Assembly (NCBI GenBank): GCA_025463565.1
Contig: JAODAT010000069.1
Location: 1 to 45,047 of the forward strand
Reading direction: 5' to 3'
From: Microbacteriaceae bacterium
Lineage (GTDB): Bacteria; Actinomycetota; Actinomycetes; Actinomycetales; Microbacteriaceae
DNA: 45,047 nucleotides
How positions within the stretch are numbered: position 1 is the first letter of the stretch; each line of letters starts with the position of its first letter. Below the pieces are notes generated by a model, which searched no databases, had not been told where the DNA came from, and was given only the letters and a program-made list of their open reading frames with translations. The position numbers were made by a program, and so were the translations under genes. Positions 23,920-34,861 of the stretch are shown here, one piece after another.

Positions 23920-26900
23920 CGGTAACCTCCATGATTCGTCCCCAGACGACGTCGCCATCGGGGTCGAGCCCCTCTTCGACAGCTTCCGCCCGCGTTGCCA
24001 TCACCGCTGCGTAGTCACGCGGCAGCACCTTCACGAACCGGGCCATCGTCTCTTCGGGGTTCTCGAGCATCCGTTTCGCCACCGGCGAGTCCGTCTCGGC
24101 GAGGTGACGCGTGAGCAGGTCTGTGACGATCTCGATGTCGCCCGCTCCGAGCGGCGACAACTCCAGCTCACCGGTTTCTAGCGCGTCGCGGTTGACGCGC
24201 TCGCGCTTCAGGTCGAACACGTATGCCGTCCCGCCCGACATGCCGGCTCCGAGGTTACGCCCGGTTCCGCCGAGGATGAGGGCGAGCCCGCCGGTCATGT
24301 ACTCGAGGGCGTGGTCACCGACGCCCTCGACGACGGCCGTGGCACCCGAGTTGCGCACCAGGAAACGCTCGCCGACGATACCGCGCAGGAACATGCTGCC
24401 CTGGGTGGCGCCGTAGCCGATCACGTTGCCGGCGATGACGTTGTTCTCCGCTGTGAAAACGCTCGCACGGTCGGGCCGGATGATGATCTCGCCACCGCAG
24501 AGGCCCTTGCCGACGTAGTCGTTGCTGTCGCCGTTCAGCCGGAGCGTGATGCCGCTCGGCATGAAGGCGCCGAAGGACTGGCCGGCCGTGCCATTGAGGG
24601 TTACGTCGATGGTGCCGTTCGGCAGGCCGTTCTCCCCGTGCCTGACCGTGACCTCATGCCCGAGCATGGTTCCGACGGCACGCTCCGTGTTGCGGATCGG
24701 CAGCGCGATGGACACCGGAGTACCGTCGCTGAGCGCGCTGGCGCTTTCGGCGATTAACCGCACATCGAAGTGCTTGTCCAGGTCGTGTCGCTGCTTCGTG
24801 ATGTTGCGGCGCGGTTCGGTGGGTGCGAACTCCGGGCCTTCGAGGATCGGGGACAGGTCGAGGCCGTCGGCCTTCCAGTGCTCGATGGCGCCGTTGACAT
24901 CCAGAAGCTCCGAATGCCCGATGGCCTCTTCGATCGAGCGGAAGCCCAGCTCCGAGAGGTATTCGCGCACCTCCTGCGCGAGGAACTCGAAGAAGTTGAC
25001 CACGAACTCCGGCTTGCCAGTGAAGCGGGCGCGCAGTTCGGGGTTCTGGGTGGCGACGCCGACCGGACAGGTGTCGAGGTGGCAGACGCGCATCAGGATG
25101 CACCCGGAGACCACGAGCGGCGCGGTCGCGAAACCGAACTCCTCTGCGCCAAGCAGCGCGCCGATGATCACGTCGCGGCCGGTCTTCAGCTGGCCGTCCA
25201 CCTGCACGACGACGCGCCCCCGCATGCCGTTGAGCATCAGGGTCTGCTGGGTCTCGGCCAGCCCGAGCTCCCACGGGGTGCCCGCGTGCTTGAGCGAGTT
25301 GAGAGGGCTGGCGCCCGTTCCGCCGTCGTGGCCGGAGACGAGCACGACATCGGCGAGGGCCTTCGTCACACCGGCGGCGACCGCGCCGATTCCGGACTGG
25401 CTCACCAGCTTCACGTGCACCCGGGCACTCGGGTTCGCGCGCTTCAGGTCGAAGATGAGTTGTTTCAGGTCTTCGATGGAATAGATGTCGTGATGCGGCG
25501 GCGGACTGATGAGCCCGACCCCTGCCGTCGAGTGGCGCGTGCTCGCGATCCACGGGTACACCTTTGCAGCCGCGAGCTGGCCGCCCTCGCCGGGCTTGGC
25601 GCCCTGGGCCATCTTGATCTGGATGTCAGTTGCATGCGTGAGGTACATGCTCGTCACCCCGAACCTGCCGCTGGCAACCTGCTTGATCGCGCTGCGCCGC
25701 TCCGGGTCGAGCAGGCGCGCGGTGTCTTCGCCGCCCTCGCCCGTGTTGCTCTTGCCACCGATGCTGTTCATGGCGATGGCCATCGTCTCGTGAGCTTCCT
25801 GGCTGATCGAGCCGTAGCTCATGGCGCCGGTGGAGAAGCGGGCGACGATGGACGCGACCGACTCGACCTCGTCGATGGGCACAACCGGCCGCACGCCGGT
25901 GCGCAGCGCGAAGAGTCCGCGCATCGTCTTGAGGTCGTGGGCCTGGTCGTCGACGAGCTTCGTGTACTCACGGAAAATGTCGTACCGCCGCGAGCGGGTC
26001 GCATGCTGCAGCCGGAACACCGTGTCGGGGTTGAACAGGTGCGGGGGGCCTTCGCGGCGCCACTGGTACTCGCCGCCGATCGCGAGCCGTTCGTGTGCAC
26101 TGGCCGAGGGGTCGACCGGGTATGCCGCAGCGTGACGCTGGGCGGCCTCGCGGGCGATGACATCCATGCCAACGCCGCCGAGAAGGCTCGAGGTGCCGGT
26201 GAAGTAGTGGTCGACGAAAGCGTTGTCGAGGCCGACCGCCTCGAACGCCTGTGCGCCGGCGTATGACCCGATGACCGAGATGCCCATCTTGGACATGATC
26301 TTCAGCACGCCCTTGCCGAGCGCCTTGTTCAGGTTCTTCACGGCCTTCTCGGGCTCGAGACCCTGGATCATGCCGCTGCGCACCAGCTCTTCGGCCGTCT
26401 CCATGGCGAGGTACGGGTTGATCGCCGAAGCGCCGTAGCCGACCAGCAGCGCAACGTGGTGCACCTCGCGCACGTCGCCCGCCTCGAGGATGAGCCCCAC
26501 CTTCATGCGGGTCTCCTGGCGGATGAGATGGTTGTGCACCGCCGCCACCATCAGCAGTGACGGCACCGGTGCGAGCTCGCGGGTGGAGTCGCGGTCGGAG
26601 AGCACGAGGAAGAGCGCACCCTCCTCGATGGCGCGGTCGGCCTCGGCGCACATCGCCGCGATGCGCTGCTCCATTGCCGTCTCGCCGTCTTCGACGCGAT
26701 ACAGGCCCCGGATGGTGTGGGTCGGCTGAACGACCGCGCCCTTCGGCGCGATGTGCTGGATCTTGGCCAGTTCGTCATTGTCGATCACCGGGAAGTCGAG
26801 AATCACCTGGCGTGCGTGTTCGGGCGTCGCGGCGAGAAGATTGCGCTCGGGGCCGAGGCCGACCTTCAGCGAGGTAACGACCTCTTCGCGGATGCTGTCG

Positions 26901-28492
26901 AGCGGCGGGTTCGTCACCTGGGCGAACTGCTGCGTGAAATAGTCGAAGAGCAGGCGCGGGCGCTCGCTGAGCACCGCGATCGGGGTGTCTGAGCCCATGG
27001 CGCCGAGCGGTTCTGCACCGTTGAGGGCCATCGGGCGCACCAGGATGCGCACCTCCTCCTCGGTGTAGCCGAAGGTGCGCTGGCGCCGGGTGACGGACGC
27101 GGGCGTGTGCACGATGTGCTCGCGCTCTGGAAGGTCTTTGAGGTGGATGCGCCCCTTATCGAGCCACTCTCCCCACGGCTCCGATGCGGCGAGTTCGCTC
27201 TTGATCTCGTCGTCTTCGACGATGCGACCGGCCTCGGTGTCGACGATGAACATCTTGCCGGGCCGCAGGCGGCCCTTGCGCACCACACGGCTCGGCTCGA
27301 TGTCGATGACACCGATCTCACTGGCGAGCACGACGAGCCCGTCGTCGGTCACCAGGTAGCGGCCGGGGCGCAGGCCGTTCCGGTCGAGGGTCGCGCCGAC
27401 GAGCGTTCCGTCGGTGAAGACCAGCGCGGCCGGGCCATCCCACGGCTCCATCAACATCGAGTGGTACTCGTAGAAGTCGCGACGGGACGGGTCGATGTCG
27501 ACCTGGTTCTCGTAGGCCTCCGGCACCATCATCATCATTGCGTGCGGAAGCGACCGGCCGCCGAGGTTGAGCAGCTCCACCACCTCGTCGAACGACGCGG
27601 AGTCGCTGGCACCGGGCGTGACGATCGGGAACAGTGGGCGCAGGTCGCCCAGCACCTCGGATTCGAGCTGCGACTGGCGCGCGCGCATCCAGTTTCGGTT
27701 GCCCTGGACAGTGTTGATCTCACCGTTGTGGGCGATCATGCGGAACGGCTGTGCGAGCGGCCACGAGGGGAAAGTGTTCGTCGAATAGCGCGAGTGCACC
27801 AGTGCGAGCTTCGAGGCGAACCGCACGTCGGAGAGGTCGGGATAGAACGGTTCGAGCTGCAGGGTGGTAACCATGCCCTTGTAGACCAGGGTGCGGCAGC
27901 TCAGCGAGGGGAAGTACGCCTCGAGTTCGCGCTCCGCGCGCTTGCGCAACCGGAACGACTGGCGGTCGAGTTCGATGCCCGTGACCGGAGCACCCGATGC
28001 CGAGGTGCGGTCGCTGGAGAGAAACAGCTGTTCGAAGAACGGCATCGCTTCGCGTGCAAGGTTGCCGAGGCCCTCGGGCTCCACCGGTACCACGCGCCAG
28101 CCGAGAACACGCAGGCCCTCTTCGCCGGCCAAGGCCTCGATCGCGGCCTTGATCGTGGCGCGCTCGGTCTCATCGATCGGCAGGAACGCCGTGCCGGCGA
28201 TGTAGCGGCCCATCGGGGGCAGCTCGAAGTCGACGACCGCTCGCAGGAAGGCGTCCGGAATCTGGGTGACGATGCCGGCGCCGTCACCGGTGCCCGCGTC
28301 GGAGCCGATGGCGCCACGGTGTTCGAGATTGCGCAGGGCGCCCAGAGCGGCGTCGATGATGTCGTGTCCGGCGGTTCCGCGAAGGGTGGCGACCATGGCG
28401 AGGCCGCAGGCGTCGCGTTCGCGAGTCGGGTCATACATCCCGGTGGCAGCGAGAACCGAGCTGAACCGGGAGAAGGGTGGCGTGAGAGCCAT
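23912..28492 (-). CDS. gltB: Glutamate synthase, large (alpha) subunit
   Basis: GltB makes two glutamates from glutamine and 2-oxoglutarate. The 1526-residue protein begins with a 28-residue propeptide and then the nucleophilic Cys29 ([10 protein letters not shown]) of the Ntn glutaminase domain; [14 protein letters not shown] and [12 protein letters not shown] follow. The FMN synthase domain includes [22 protein letters not shown] and [12 protein letters not shown], and [15 protein letters not shown] holds the 3Fe-4S cysteines. The C-terminal beta-helix domain is complete. ATG 28492 ([10 protein letters not shown]) is chosen over ATG 28525 because it has GAGG 10 bases upstream and gives the usual short propeptide. 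It lies 93 bases after lgt; that gap shows no riboswitch I can recognise. gltD overlaps its end. Confidence 0.98.
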   Translation of the reverse strand: MALTPPFSRFSSVLAATGMYDPTRERDACGLAMVATLRGTAGHDIIDAALGALRNLEHRGAIGSDAGTGDGAGIVTQIPDAFLRAVVDFELPPMGRYIAGTAFLPIDETERATIKAAIEALAGEEGLRVLGWRVVPVEPEGLGNLAREAMPFFEQLFLSSDRTSASGAPVTGIELDRQSFRLRKRAERELEAYFPSLSCRTLVYKGMVTTLQLEPFYPDLSDVRFASKLALVHSRYSTNTFPSWPLAQPFRMIAHNGEINTVQGNRNWMRARQSQLESEVLGDLRPLFPIVTPGASDSASFDEVVELLNLGGRSLPHAMMMMVPEAYENQVDIDPSRRDFYEYHSMLMEPWDGPAALVFTDGTLVGATLDRNGLRPGRYLVTDDGLVVLASEIGVIDIEPSRVVRKGRLRPGKMFIVDTEAGRIVEDDEIKSELAASEPWGEWLDKGRIHLKDLPEREHIVHTPASVTRRQRTFGYTEEEVRILVRPMALNGAEPLGAMGSDTPIAVLSERPRLLFDYFTQQFAQVTNPPLDSIREEVVTSLKVGLGPERNLLAATPEHARQVILDFPVIDNDELAKIQHIAPKGAVVQPTHTIRGLYRVEDGETAMEQRIAAMCAEADRAIEEGALFLVLSDRDSTRELAPVPSLLMVAAVHNHLIRQETRMKVGLILEAGDVREVHHVALLVGYGASAINPYLAMETAEELVRSGMIQGLEPEKAVKNLNKALGKGVLKIMSKMGISVIGSYAGAQAFEAVGLDNAFVDHYFTGTSSLLGGVGMDVIAREAAQRHAAAYPVDPSASAHERLAIGGEYQWRREGPPHLFNPDTVFRLQHATRSRRYDIFREYTKLVDDQAHDLKTMRGLFALRTGVRPVVPIDEVESVASIVARFSTGAMSYGSISQEAHETMAIAMNSIGGKSNTGEGGEDTARLLDPERRSAIKQVASGRFGVTSMYLTHATDIQIKMAQGAKPGEGGQLAAAKVYPWIASTRHSTAGVGLISPPPHHDIYSIEDLKQLIFDLKRANPSARVHVKLVSQSGIGAVAAGVTKALADVVLVSGHDGGTGASPLNSLKHAGTPWELGLAETQQTLMLNGMRGRVVVQVDGQLKTGRDVIIGALLGAEEFGFATAPLVVSGCILMRVCHLDTCPVGVATQNPELRARFTGKPEFVVNFFEFLAQEVREYLSELGFRSIEEAIGHSELLDVNGAIEHWKADGLDLSPILEGPEFAPTEPRRNITKQRHDLDKHFDVRLIAESASALSDGTPVSIALPIRNTERAVGTMLGHEVTVRHGENGLPNGTIDVTLNGTAGQSFGAFMPSGITLRLNGDSNDYVGKGLCGGEIIIRPDRASVFTAENNVIAGNVIGYGATQGSMFLRGIVGERFLVRNSGATAVVEGVGDHALEYMTGGLALILGGTGRNLGAGMSGGTAYVFDLKRERVNRDALETGELELSPLGAGDIEIVTDLLTRHLAETDSPVAKRMLENPEETMARFVKVLPRDYAAVMATRAEAVEEGLDPDGDVVWGRIMEVTGG

Positions 28493-28564
28493 GATGGAAC
28501 CGTCCTCACGTGGAAATTGATGCATGTGGGACTGCGGCGGCCCGGGAAGGATGAAGCGCTGCGA

Positions 28565-28579
28565 CCGGGGTACGCCCGG
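28565..28579 (-). terminator. Short hairpin downstream of lgt
   Basis: CCGGG (28565-28569) pairs with CCCGG (28575-28579) around a 5-base loop, 6 bases beyond the lgt stop, in the 93-base gap before gltB. It is weak and could be partial. Confidence 0.3.
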
Positions 28580-28585
28580 CTATCG

Positions 28586-29608
28586 CTACTTCGAGCCAGC
28601 CCCGCTTGTGACGGACCGTGTGGCTTTCACCTTGGCCGGAGATTTCGCTGGGACGACTGCCTCTTTGCTCTCGTCGACCTCCGGATAGGTGTCATCAGAG
28701 TCTACCGCAGAGGCGGGCGACCACTCACGACCCTGGCGGTAAACCGACGGCTCCTGACCGGTATGCCTGCGCGACAGCGCGATGTACGCGATGATGCCGA
28801 TGGCCGCGGCGAGCCAGGCCAGCCACACGTTGGTGCGAATACCGGCGAAGTGCAGGCTCGGATCGATGCGCAGCGACTCGAACCAGCTGCGGCCGAGGCC
28901 GTACCAGACCAGCATCAGTGCGAAGAGCTTGCCCCACTGCAGGGAGAGCCGCTGGCCGATGAAGAGCAGCACGGCGATGCCGACCAGGTCCCAGAGCAGT
29001 TCGTAGAGGAACGTGGGCTGGAAAAGAGTGCCAGAGGGAAGGCCGACGGGCAGCCCTGGCGCCTTTGCGGGGAGTTGAAGGCCCCACGGCAGGGTCGTGG
29101 GCGTGCCGAAGTACTGCCAGTCGAACCAGTCGCCAAGACGCTCCGAGGCGAGGGCGAAGAGGGTGCCGGGCACGGCGGCGTCGAGAACACTGCCGACGCG
29201 AAGTCCGTCGATCGCGCAGCCTATGACTACGCCGAGCAGGCCACCGAGGATCGCACCGAAGACGGACATGCCGCCCAGCCAGAACTGGAGGATCGCGATA
29301 GGGTCCTTGCCCGCTCCGAAGTAATCCTGATAGTGCGTGAGCACGTGGACGACTCTCGCGCCGATGATTCCGAGGGGAATCGCCCAGATGACGATGTCGA
29401 CGGCGATGCCGGGCTCCGCACCGCGCTTGGTCATGCGGCGCGAGGTGAGAATGAGAGCAACGATAAGGCCGACGACGATGCAGGCCGTCGACGCGCGGAG
29501 GTTGATATTCAGGCCGAACGAGGTCCAGCCGATGTCACGCAGCCACTGGCCGAGATTGAAAACCTGCCACGGTGCCGACGGGCTCGGGATACTGAGGGGG
29601 AGAACCAA
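28586..29608 (-). CDS. lgt: Lgt-family prolipoprotein diacylglyceryl transferase homologue with altered active site
   Basis: Lgt moves diacylglyceryl from phosphatidylglycerol to the lipobox cysteine. The 340-residue membrane protein has the family topology, LGGMSVFGAILGG, PTFLYELLWD and GLGRSWFESLRIDP with Arg240/Glu244 (E. coli Arg239/Glu243). The signature region reads ERLGDWFDWQYFG instead of GRLGNFINGELWG: Arg157 and Gly168 are kept, but Asp160 replaces Asn146, Asp163 replaces Asn149 and Gln165 replaces Glu151. Ser40 stands at the Tyr26 position and Gln197 at the His196 position. So activity is doubtful or altered. The TTG start has only AGGA close by; no upstream in-frame start exists. 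Location between trpA and gltB fits the actinobacterial lgt locus. A polar C-terminal tail of about 60 residues follows the last membrane segment. Confidence 0.85.
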   Translation of the reverse strand: MVLPLSIPSPSAPWQVFNLGQWLRDIGWTSFGLNINLRASTACIVVGLIVALILTSRRMTKRGAEPGIAVDIVIWAIPLGIIGARVVHVLTHYQDYFGAGKDPIAILQFWLGGMSVFGAILGGLLGVVIGCAIDGLRVGSVLDAAVPGTLFALASERLGDWFDWQYFGTPTTLPWGLQLPAKAPGLPVGLPSGTLFQPTFLYELLWDLVGIAVLLFIGQRLSLQWGKLFALMLVWYGLGRSWFESLRIDPSLHFAGIRTNVWLAWLAAAIGIIAYIALSRRHTGQEPSVYRQGREWSPASAVDSDDTYPEVDESKEAVVPAKSPAKVKATRSVTSGAGSK

Positions 29609-29670
29609 GGTCCTGGGTGCCTTTCGTGCAGGAGGGCTGCGGACAACTGACTAAGCGTACAACCCGCTCG

Positions 29671-30462
29671 TCAGTGCAACCCGTCACTCAGCTCCGCGGC
29701 GAAGCGCGCGAGGGCGGTCACTCCCCCGTCGGCGAGCGACTTGACGATGGCGGTACCCACGATCGCGCCATCGGCGTACTCGAGCACCTCGCGCACGTGG
29801 TCGGCGGTGGAGATGCCGATTCCGACGCAGGCGTTCTCGGCCCCCGCCGCCTTCAGCCGGCCGACGAGGCCGCGGGCCGCGGCATCCACGTCCTGCCGGG
29901 TACCGGTGATGCCCATGGTCGACACGGCGTAGACGAAGCCGCGGCTGGCGGCCACCGTGTCGGCGAGACGGGCGTCCGTCGAGGACGGTGCAGCGAGAAA
30001 GACGCGATCGAGGCCGGTGCGATCGCTAGTGGCGATCCAGTCTGCGGCAGAGTCCGGGGTGATGTCCGGTGTGATCAGGCCGGAACCTCCGGCACTCCGC
30101 AGGTCGTCGGCGAATCGGTCGACACCGTACTGCAGCACCGGATTCCAGTAGGTCATCACGAGCACGGGAGCATCGACCCGGGAACGGATCCCCTCGACGG
30201 CACTGAACACGTCACGGACGCGGAAACCGGCGGCCAGCGCCGTCTGAGTGGCCTGCTGGATGACGATGCCGTCCATCACCGGGTCGGAGTACGGAAGGCC
30301 GAGCTCCAGGATGTCGACGCCATTCTCGACGAGCGCCACGGCCGCGTCGATGCTGGTGGCCAGGTCGGGGAACCCGACCGGAAGGTACCCGACCAACGCA
30401 CCGCTGCCGGCGTCCCTGCGGGCGGCGATGGTCGCGGACGCCCCGTCGACACGAACGGTCAT
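29671..30462 (-). CDS. trpA: Tryptophan synthase alpha chain
   Basis: TrpA cleaves indole-3-glycerol phosphate and passes indole to TrpB through a tunnel. The 263-residue protein has the catalytic acids Glu53 ([11 protein letters not shown]) and Asp64 (VMDG), and the phosphate-binding [10 protein letters not shown] and [10 protein letters not shown] loops. ATG 30462 is chosen because it forms ATGA with the trpB stop; the frame is open to 30498 but that start would lie inside trpB. The Lgt homologue follows after 62 bases. Confidence 0.97.
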   Translation of the reverse strand: MTVRVDGASATIAARRDAGSGALVGYLPVGFPDLATSIDAAVALVENGVDILELGLPYSDPVMDGIVIQQATQTALAAGFRVRDVFSAVEGIRSRVDAPVLVMTYWNPVLQYGVDRFADDLRSAGGSGLITPDITPDSAADWIATSDRTGLDRVFLAAPSSTDARLADTVAASRGFVYAVSTMGITGTRQDVDAAARGLVGRLKAAGAENACVGIGISTADHVREVLEYADGAIVGTAIVKSLADGGVTALARFAAELSDGLH

Positions 30463-31673
30463 TCCTGCCGCGCCCCCTCGTCGAAGAGGTCGAACCACGC
30501 GCCGGCGGTCGCCACATCCTTATCGCCACGGCCGCTGAGATTGACCAGGATGATCGAGTCGGGCCCGAGCTCCTTGCCGAGCTTGAGGGCACCGGCCAGA
30601 GCGTGCGCGGACTCGATGGCCGGGATGATCCCCTCGGTGCGGCTCAGCAGGCGCAGCGCCTCCATCGCCTCGGTGTCGGTCGCCGGAAGGTAGGTGGCCC
30701 GCCCGATGTCGTTGAGCCAGGCGTGCTCCGGTCCGACGCCCGGGTAGTCGAGTCCGGCCGAGATGGAGTGCGACTCGATTGTCTGCCCGTCGTCGTCCTG
30801 CAGAAGGTAGCTGCGGGCGCCGTGCAGGATGCCCGGCCGGCCGCGCTCGATCGACGCCGCGTGCCGGTCGGTGTCGATTCCATCCCCGGCCGCCTCGTAC
30901 CCGTACAGGCGGACCGACGGGTCGTCGAGGAAGGCGTGGAAGATGCCGATCGCGTTCGATCCGCCGCCGACGCAGGCTGCCACTGCATCCGGAAGCCGGC
31001 CGGTGAGGTCGAGCACCTGCTGGCGCGCCTCCTCGCCGATGATCTTCTGGAAGTCGCGAACCATCGCCGGAAAGGGGTGTGGACCGGCGGCCGTGCCGAA
31101 GATGTAGTTCGTGGTCTCGACCGAGGTGACCCACTCGCGGTAGGCCTCGTTGATCGCGTCTTTGAGGGTGCGGGAGCCGGTGGTCACCGACACGACCTCG
31201 GCGCCGAGCAGGCGCATCCTGGCGACGTTGAGCGCCTGGCGCTGGGTATCCACCTCGCCCATGAAGATGGTGCACTCCATGCCGAACAGGGCGGCGGCGG
31301 TGGCCGTTGCGACACCGTGCTGGCCGGCGCCGGTCTCGGCGATCACCCGAGTCTTGCCGATCTTGCGGGTGAGCAGCGCCTGCCCCAGCACATTGTTGAT
31401 CTTGTGCGACCCGGTGTGATTGAGGTCTTCGCGCTTCAGGATGATGCGGGCGCCGCCGGCGTGCTTCGCGAAGCGCGGCACCTCGGTGATGATCGACGGG
31501 CGGCCGGTGTAGCTGCGATGGAGTTCGGCGAGCTCGGCCTGGAATGCCGGATCGGTCTTCGTCTCCTCGTAGGCCGCCGCCAGCTCGTCGATTGCGGCGA
31601 TGAGTGACTCAGGCATGAATCGCCCGCCGTACTGTCCGAAGAATGGACCGACGTTGTCGCGAAGGTTCGTCAT
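30459..31673 (-). CDS. trpB: Tryptophan synthase beta chain
   Basis: TrpB is the PLP enzyme that joins indole and serine. The 404-residue protein has HTGSHKINN with the PLP lysine Lys91, [12 protein letters not shown], and the phosphate-binding GGGSNAIG. It belongs to the common TrpB1 type that partners with TrpA. The ATG at 31673 follows the trpC TAG with no spacer, and the stop overlaps trpA by 4 bases, so trpC-trpB-trpA are tightly coupled. Confidence 0.98.
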   Translation of the reverse strand: MTNLRDNVGPFFGQYGGRFMPESLIAAIDELAAAYEETKTDPAFQAELAELHRSYTGRPSIITEVPRFAKHAGGARIILKREDLNHTGSHKINNVLGQALLTRKIGKTRVIAETGAGQHGVATATAAALFGMECTIFMGEVDTQRQALNVARMRLLGAEVVSVTTGSRTLKDAINEAYREWVTSVETTNYIFGTAAGPHPFPAMVRDFQKIIGEEARQQVLDLTGRLPDAVAACVGGGSNAIGIFHAFLDDPSVRLYGYEAAGDGIDTDRHAASIERGRPGILHGARSYLLQDDDGQTIESHSISAGLDYPGVGPEHAWLNDIGRATYLPATDTEAMEALRLLSRTEGIIPAIESAHALAGALKLGKELGPDSIILVNLSGRGDKDVATAGAWFDLFDEGARQE

Positions 31674-32459
31674 CTATTTTCCCGCCGAGAGAAATGCCGC
31701 GAGGGTTCGTGCCGGGTCACCGTCGGTGACGAGCGCCTCCCCCACGAGCACGACGTCCGCACCGGCCTGGCGGTAATGGGCGACATCTTCCGCGCTCTTC
31801 ACCGCGGACTCGGCCACCCGGATAACTCCCGAGGGGATTCGTCCGGCCAGGCTGCCGAACAGCTCCTGGTCGAGTTCGAAAGTGCTGAGGTCCCGTGCGT
31901 TCACGCCCACCAGCCCCGCACCGATGTCGAGCGCGCGTTCCAGCTCGTCGGCGCTGTGCGTCTCGACGAGCGCCGTCATTCCGAGCGAGACGACCAACTC
32001 GTAGAGCGACTGTAGCCGGGGCTGCTCGAGCGCGGCGACGATGAGCAGCACGATATCGGCGCCGCTCGCACGGGCCTCGAACACCTGGTACGGATCGGAG
32101 ACGAAGTCTTTGCGTAGCACCGGAAGGGTGACGGCATCGCGTACCGCCTCGAGGTCGGCGAGCGAGCCGCCGAAACGTCGCTCCTCGGTGAGTACGCTGA
32201 TCGCGCTCGCGCCGCCGGTCTCATAGGACGATGCGAGGCCGGCGGGATCCGCGATGTCGGCAAGCGAACCACGGGATGGGCTCGCGCGCTTCACCTCGGC
32301 GATGATCTTCACCCGATCGGTGGGCGCGAGCGCCGCGAGGGCGTCGATGGCGGGCGGGCGATCCGCAGCCGCGGCCTCGACGACGGAGAGCGGGCGTTCG
32401 GCACGCCGACGAGCGGCGTCTTCGAGCGAACCCGCCGTCAATTCCTGAAGAAGGGGCAC
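31674..32459 (-). CDS. trpC: Indole-3-glycerol phosphate synthase
   Basis: TrpC closes the indole ring from carboxyphenylaminodeoxyribulose phosphate. The 261-residue TIM barrel has IIAEVKRASPSRG with the catalytic Lys and the family signature, VLRKDFVSDPYQ, GVNARDLSTF and VAESAVKS. It is monofunctional; no TrpF domain is fused. The start is GTG at 32459 with GGGA close upstream. Its TAG touches the trpB ATG. It lies 31 bases after the small HGxxPAAW gene. Confidence 0.96.
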   Translation of the reverse strand: MPLLQELTAGSLEDAARRRAERPLSVVEAAAADRPPAIDALAALAPTDRVKIIAEVKRASPSRGSLADIADPAGLASSYETGGASAISVLTEERRFGGSLADLEAVRDAVTLPVLRKDFVSDPYQVFEARASGADIVLLIVAALEQPRLQSLYELVVSLGMTALVETHSADELERALDIGAGLVGVNARDLSTFELDQELFGSLAGRIPSGVIRVAESAVKSAEDVAHYRQAGADVVLVGEALVTDGDPARTLAAFLSAGK

Positions 32460-32490
32460 GATCCCGGTGTCTCTGATAAACGCAGCGGTA

Positions 32491-32721
32491 CTAATGGTGT
32501 TTGGAGGTGTACTTCGGCCCGTACACGCCGTAGCCGAGGCGGGACAGCACGATGCCGACGATGAATCCCACGACGAGGAGTCCGACGGATGCCCAGACGA
32601 TGATCGGCAGGTCGAAGCAGAAGGCCAGCGTGCCGATGGCGAATGCCACCAGCATGATGATCACCGCAGCCCATGCCGCCGGGGAGTTTCCCTCGCCGGG
32701 CTCCTGGAATTCGTCGCTCAC
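32491..32721 (-). CDS. HGxxPAAW-family small membrane protein
   Basis: A 76-residue protein with two hydrophobic segments after the motif GNSPAAW near residue 11, and a C-terminal RLGYGVYGPKY segment. It matches the actinobacterial HGxxPAAW family of unknown function, found between trpE and trpC, although here Glu replaces the name-giving His (GEGNSPAAW). The GTG at 32721 has AAGGAG 4 bases upstream, which decides the start; the long frame upstream in the same phase is not coding. Its place suggests a membrane role linked to tryptophan or aromatic metabolism, not demonstrated. Confidence 0.85.
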   Translation of the reverse strand: MSDEFQEPGEGNSPAAWAAVIIMLVAFAIGTLAFCFDLPIIVWASVGLLVVGFIVGIVLSRLGYGVYGPKYTSKHH

Positions 32722-32753
32722 GTGTCTCCTTCTGGGGGTCTTCAGTGGAAAGT

Positions 32754-33344
32754 CTAGCGTGACGTCGGATCGTCCCCGCCGCTCAGCGTGTCCCAATCGG
32801 CCGCGGGATTCTCGCCCGGTTGCCGGGACTCCAGCCGCACCGCCTGATACTTGTTGGACGAGCCCGGCCAGCGTCGCCCGGTCACCACGATGACGACGCC
32901 GAGCGCCATCACGAGTACACCGACGACCGCCGCGAGCCACGGCCATGGCATCACGGTCACCGCGGTGACCAGCTTCGCAATCGCTGCGCTGCCGCTGATT
33001 CCGGTGGCGCCGGTGATGAGGGTTTCGGATGCCTGGGCGGGATTTTGCAGGGCCACGATTGCCGAGAACACAACGGTGAAACCGAGCAACACCTCCACCA
33101 CGCCGAGCACCGCGCGCACGATCGGTCCGCCGATCGCCAGGGCACCGACAAGGGCGAGGCCGGCCAGTGCGAGCGCGATCAGGCCCGGCGCAGCAGTGCT
33201 GCCGGGCACGCTGATCGTGCTGTGGCTCGATGAGGAGCCATCCAGCACCAGCTGGAACCAGGTGCCGGTCCAAGTGAGCAGCACCAGCCCCGCCAGCAGG
33301 ATCCCCGCAACCAGTGTCAGGTTCTTCAATCGGCGCGGACTCAT
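32754..33344 (-). CDS. Trp biosynthesis-associated membrane protein
   Basis: A 196-residue protein with four hydrophobic segments, starting RRLKNLTLVAGILLAG and including the TWFQLVLDG segment after TM1. It fits the actinobacterial family found only next to trpE and trpC (TIGR02234 type). The function is unknown. Its ATG forms ATGA with the trpE stop, so it is translated in step with anthranilate synthase. The tail is polar. The small HGxxPAAW gene follows after 32 bases. Confidence 0.88.
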   Translation of the reverse strand: MSPRRLKNLTLVAGILLAGLVLLTWTGTWFQLVLDGSSSSHSTISVPGSTAAPGLIALALAGLALVGALAIGGPIVRAVLGVVEVLLGFTVVFSAIVALQNPAQASETLITGATGISGSAAIAKLVTAVTVMPWPWLAAVVGVLVMALGVVIVVTGRRWPGSSNKYQAVRLESRQPGENPAADWDTLSGGDDPTSR

Positions 33345-34861
33345 CGCACCCTCCGCATCGCATTAGCGACGGCGACCGCCCGCAGGGGCGCCGCCGCCTT
33401 GTTCTTGGACTCCTGGTGCTCGGTCGCCGGATCGGAATCGGCGACCAGGCCGGCGCCGGCCTGGACCCGGGCGACACCCTTCGCGATCGACATCGTGCGT
33501 ATGGCGATGGCAAGGTCGAGGTCACCAGCGAACCCGAAGTAGCCGACCACTCCCCCGTACAACCCGCGCTGCGCCGGTTCCAGCTCATCGATTATCTGCA
33601 GCGCACGGGGTTTCGGCGCGCCGGACAGCGTGCCCGCCGGGAAGGTTGCGCGGAAGACGTCGATCGATCCGGCATCTGAGCGAAGGTCGCCTTCCACCGA
33701 TGACACCAGGTGCATGATGTGGCTGAAGCGCTCGACCCGCATGAACTCCGTTACCTCGACGGTTCCCGCCACACACACCTTCGAGAGGTCGTTGCGCGCC
33801 AGATCGACCAGCATGAGGTGCTCGGCGCGTTCCTTCGGGTCGGCCAGCAGCTCGTCGGCGAGCTCGACATCCGCTTCCGGTCCGTCACCCCTGGGCCGGG
33901 AACCCGCGATCGGATGCATGTAGACGTGCTCGTTCTCCACCTTCACCAGCGCTTCGGGCGATGAGCCGACGATCCAATACGGCTCGCCGGCGGGATCGAG
34001 CAGCGACAGCAGGTACATGTACGGGCTCGGGTTGAGCGTGCGAAGCACGCGGTAGACATCGATCGGGTCCGCGCTGATGTCGTGGTCGAAGCGTTGCGAG
34101 ATGACCACCTGGAACACGTCGCCGTCACGGATGTACTTCTTCGACAGCTCGATCGCCTCGTGATATGCCGCCTCGGGCACGCGCGATCGCGGCTCGGGGG
34201 CGACGGTCAGGTCGACCTCCGCCAGCCACGCTTCGGCCGGCGCGGCCAGCGCGGCCTGCATCGCGTCGAGGCTCGCTTGCGCGGAGGCCCAGAGCGCGTC
34301 GCCCTGGTCCGTACCGTCGTTCAACGCGGTGGCGATCAGCAGCACGCTCCCGGTGCGATGGTCGACGACCACGAGTTCGGACACGAAGCTGAGGGCCTGC
34401 CCGGGAATCTCGAAGTCGGCGACGGGTGGGTTCGGCAGCCGCTCGATCTGCCGGATCGCCTCCCAGCCGATGAAGCCGACCAGGCCGCCGGTGAGGGGCG
34501 GATGGCCGGGAACGTGTGGCGTCGCCCAGCGCTCGTAGAGGTGCGCGAGCGCGTCGAGCGGGGCGGCTGGAGCATCCGTGCCGAGCGCCCGCGTCTCGTC
34601 GAGGCCGTAGTCGAGCCAGGTCGCGGCGCCCGAGTGCTGGGTGAGCACACCGAAGCTCGAAACGCCGATGAACGAGTAGCGGGACCAGATGCCGCCCTGC
34701 TCCGCCGACTCCAGCAGGAAGGTGCCGGGCTCGCCCTTGGCGAGCTTGCGGTAGATGCCGACCGGAGTCTCACCGTCGGCGAAGAGTTCCCGAATCACCG
34801 GCACCACCCGGTGGCCGTGCAGCAACGCGTCGAACTGTGCGCGCGACGTGGTCTCAGTCAT
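33341..34861 (-). CDS. trpE: Anthranilate synthase component I
   Basis: TrpE makes anthranilate from chorismate with ammonia supplied by a glutaminase partner. The 506-residue protein has the tryptophan-feedback motif LLES at 49-52, so allosteric inhibition is likely; catalytic-domain motifs include [40 protein letters not shown] and [11 protein letters not shown]. No TrpG domain is fused and no trpG or trpD is in the window. The ATG at 34861 overlaps the end of hisI by 8 bases; the frame is open to 34936. No leader peptide or attenuator can be present because there is no gap before it. Confidence 0.97.
   Translation of the reverse strand: MTETTSRAQFDALLHGHRVVPVIRELFADGETPVGIYRKLAKGEPGTFLLESAEQGGIWSRYSFIGVSSFGVLTQHSGAATWLDYGLDETRALGTDAPAAPLDALAHLYERWATPHVPGHPPLTGGLVGFIGWEAIRQIERLPNPPVADFEIPGQALSFVSELVVVDHRTGSVLLIATALNDGTDQGDALWASAQASLDAMQAALAAPAEAWLAEVDLTVAPEPRSRVPEAAYHEAIELSKKYIRDGDVFQVVISQRFDHDISADPIDVYRVLRTLNPSPYMYLLSLLDPAGEPYWIVGSSPEALVKVENEHVYMHPIAGSRPRGDGPEADVELADELLADPKERAEHLMLVDLARNDLSKVCVAGTVEVTEFMRVERFSHIMHLVSSVEGDLRSDAGSIDVFRATFPAGTLSGAPKPRALQIIDELEPAQRGLYGGVVGYFGFAGDLDLAIAIRTMSIAKGVARVQAGAGLVADSDPATEHQESKNKAAAPLRAVAVANAMRRVR

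Noticed and set aside
22402-23925. 507-codon plus-strand frame antisense to gltD
   Set aside because: gltD is intact on the minus strand; product composition is that of a reverse-complement shadow.
27107-29650. 847-codon plus-strand frame over gltB and lgt
   Set aside because: Spans two real minus-strand genes and their gap, with no family motifs.
32491-33588. 365-codon minus-strand frame continuing upstream from the small HGxxPAAW gene
   Set aside because: Only the last 76 codons are preceded by a ribosome binding site and carry the family motif; the rest is out of frame with trpE and the Trp-associated protein.
33341-34861. Attenuator leader before trpE
   Set aside because: trpE overlaps hisI by 8 bases, so no leader peptide or terminator can precede it.
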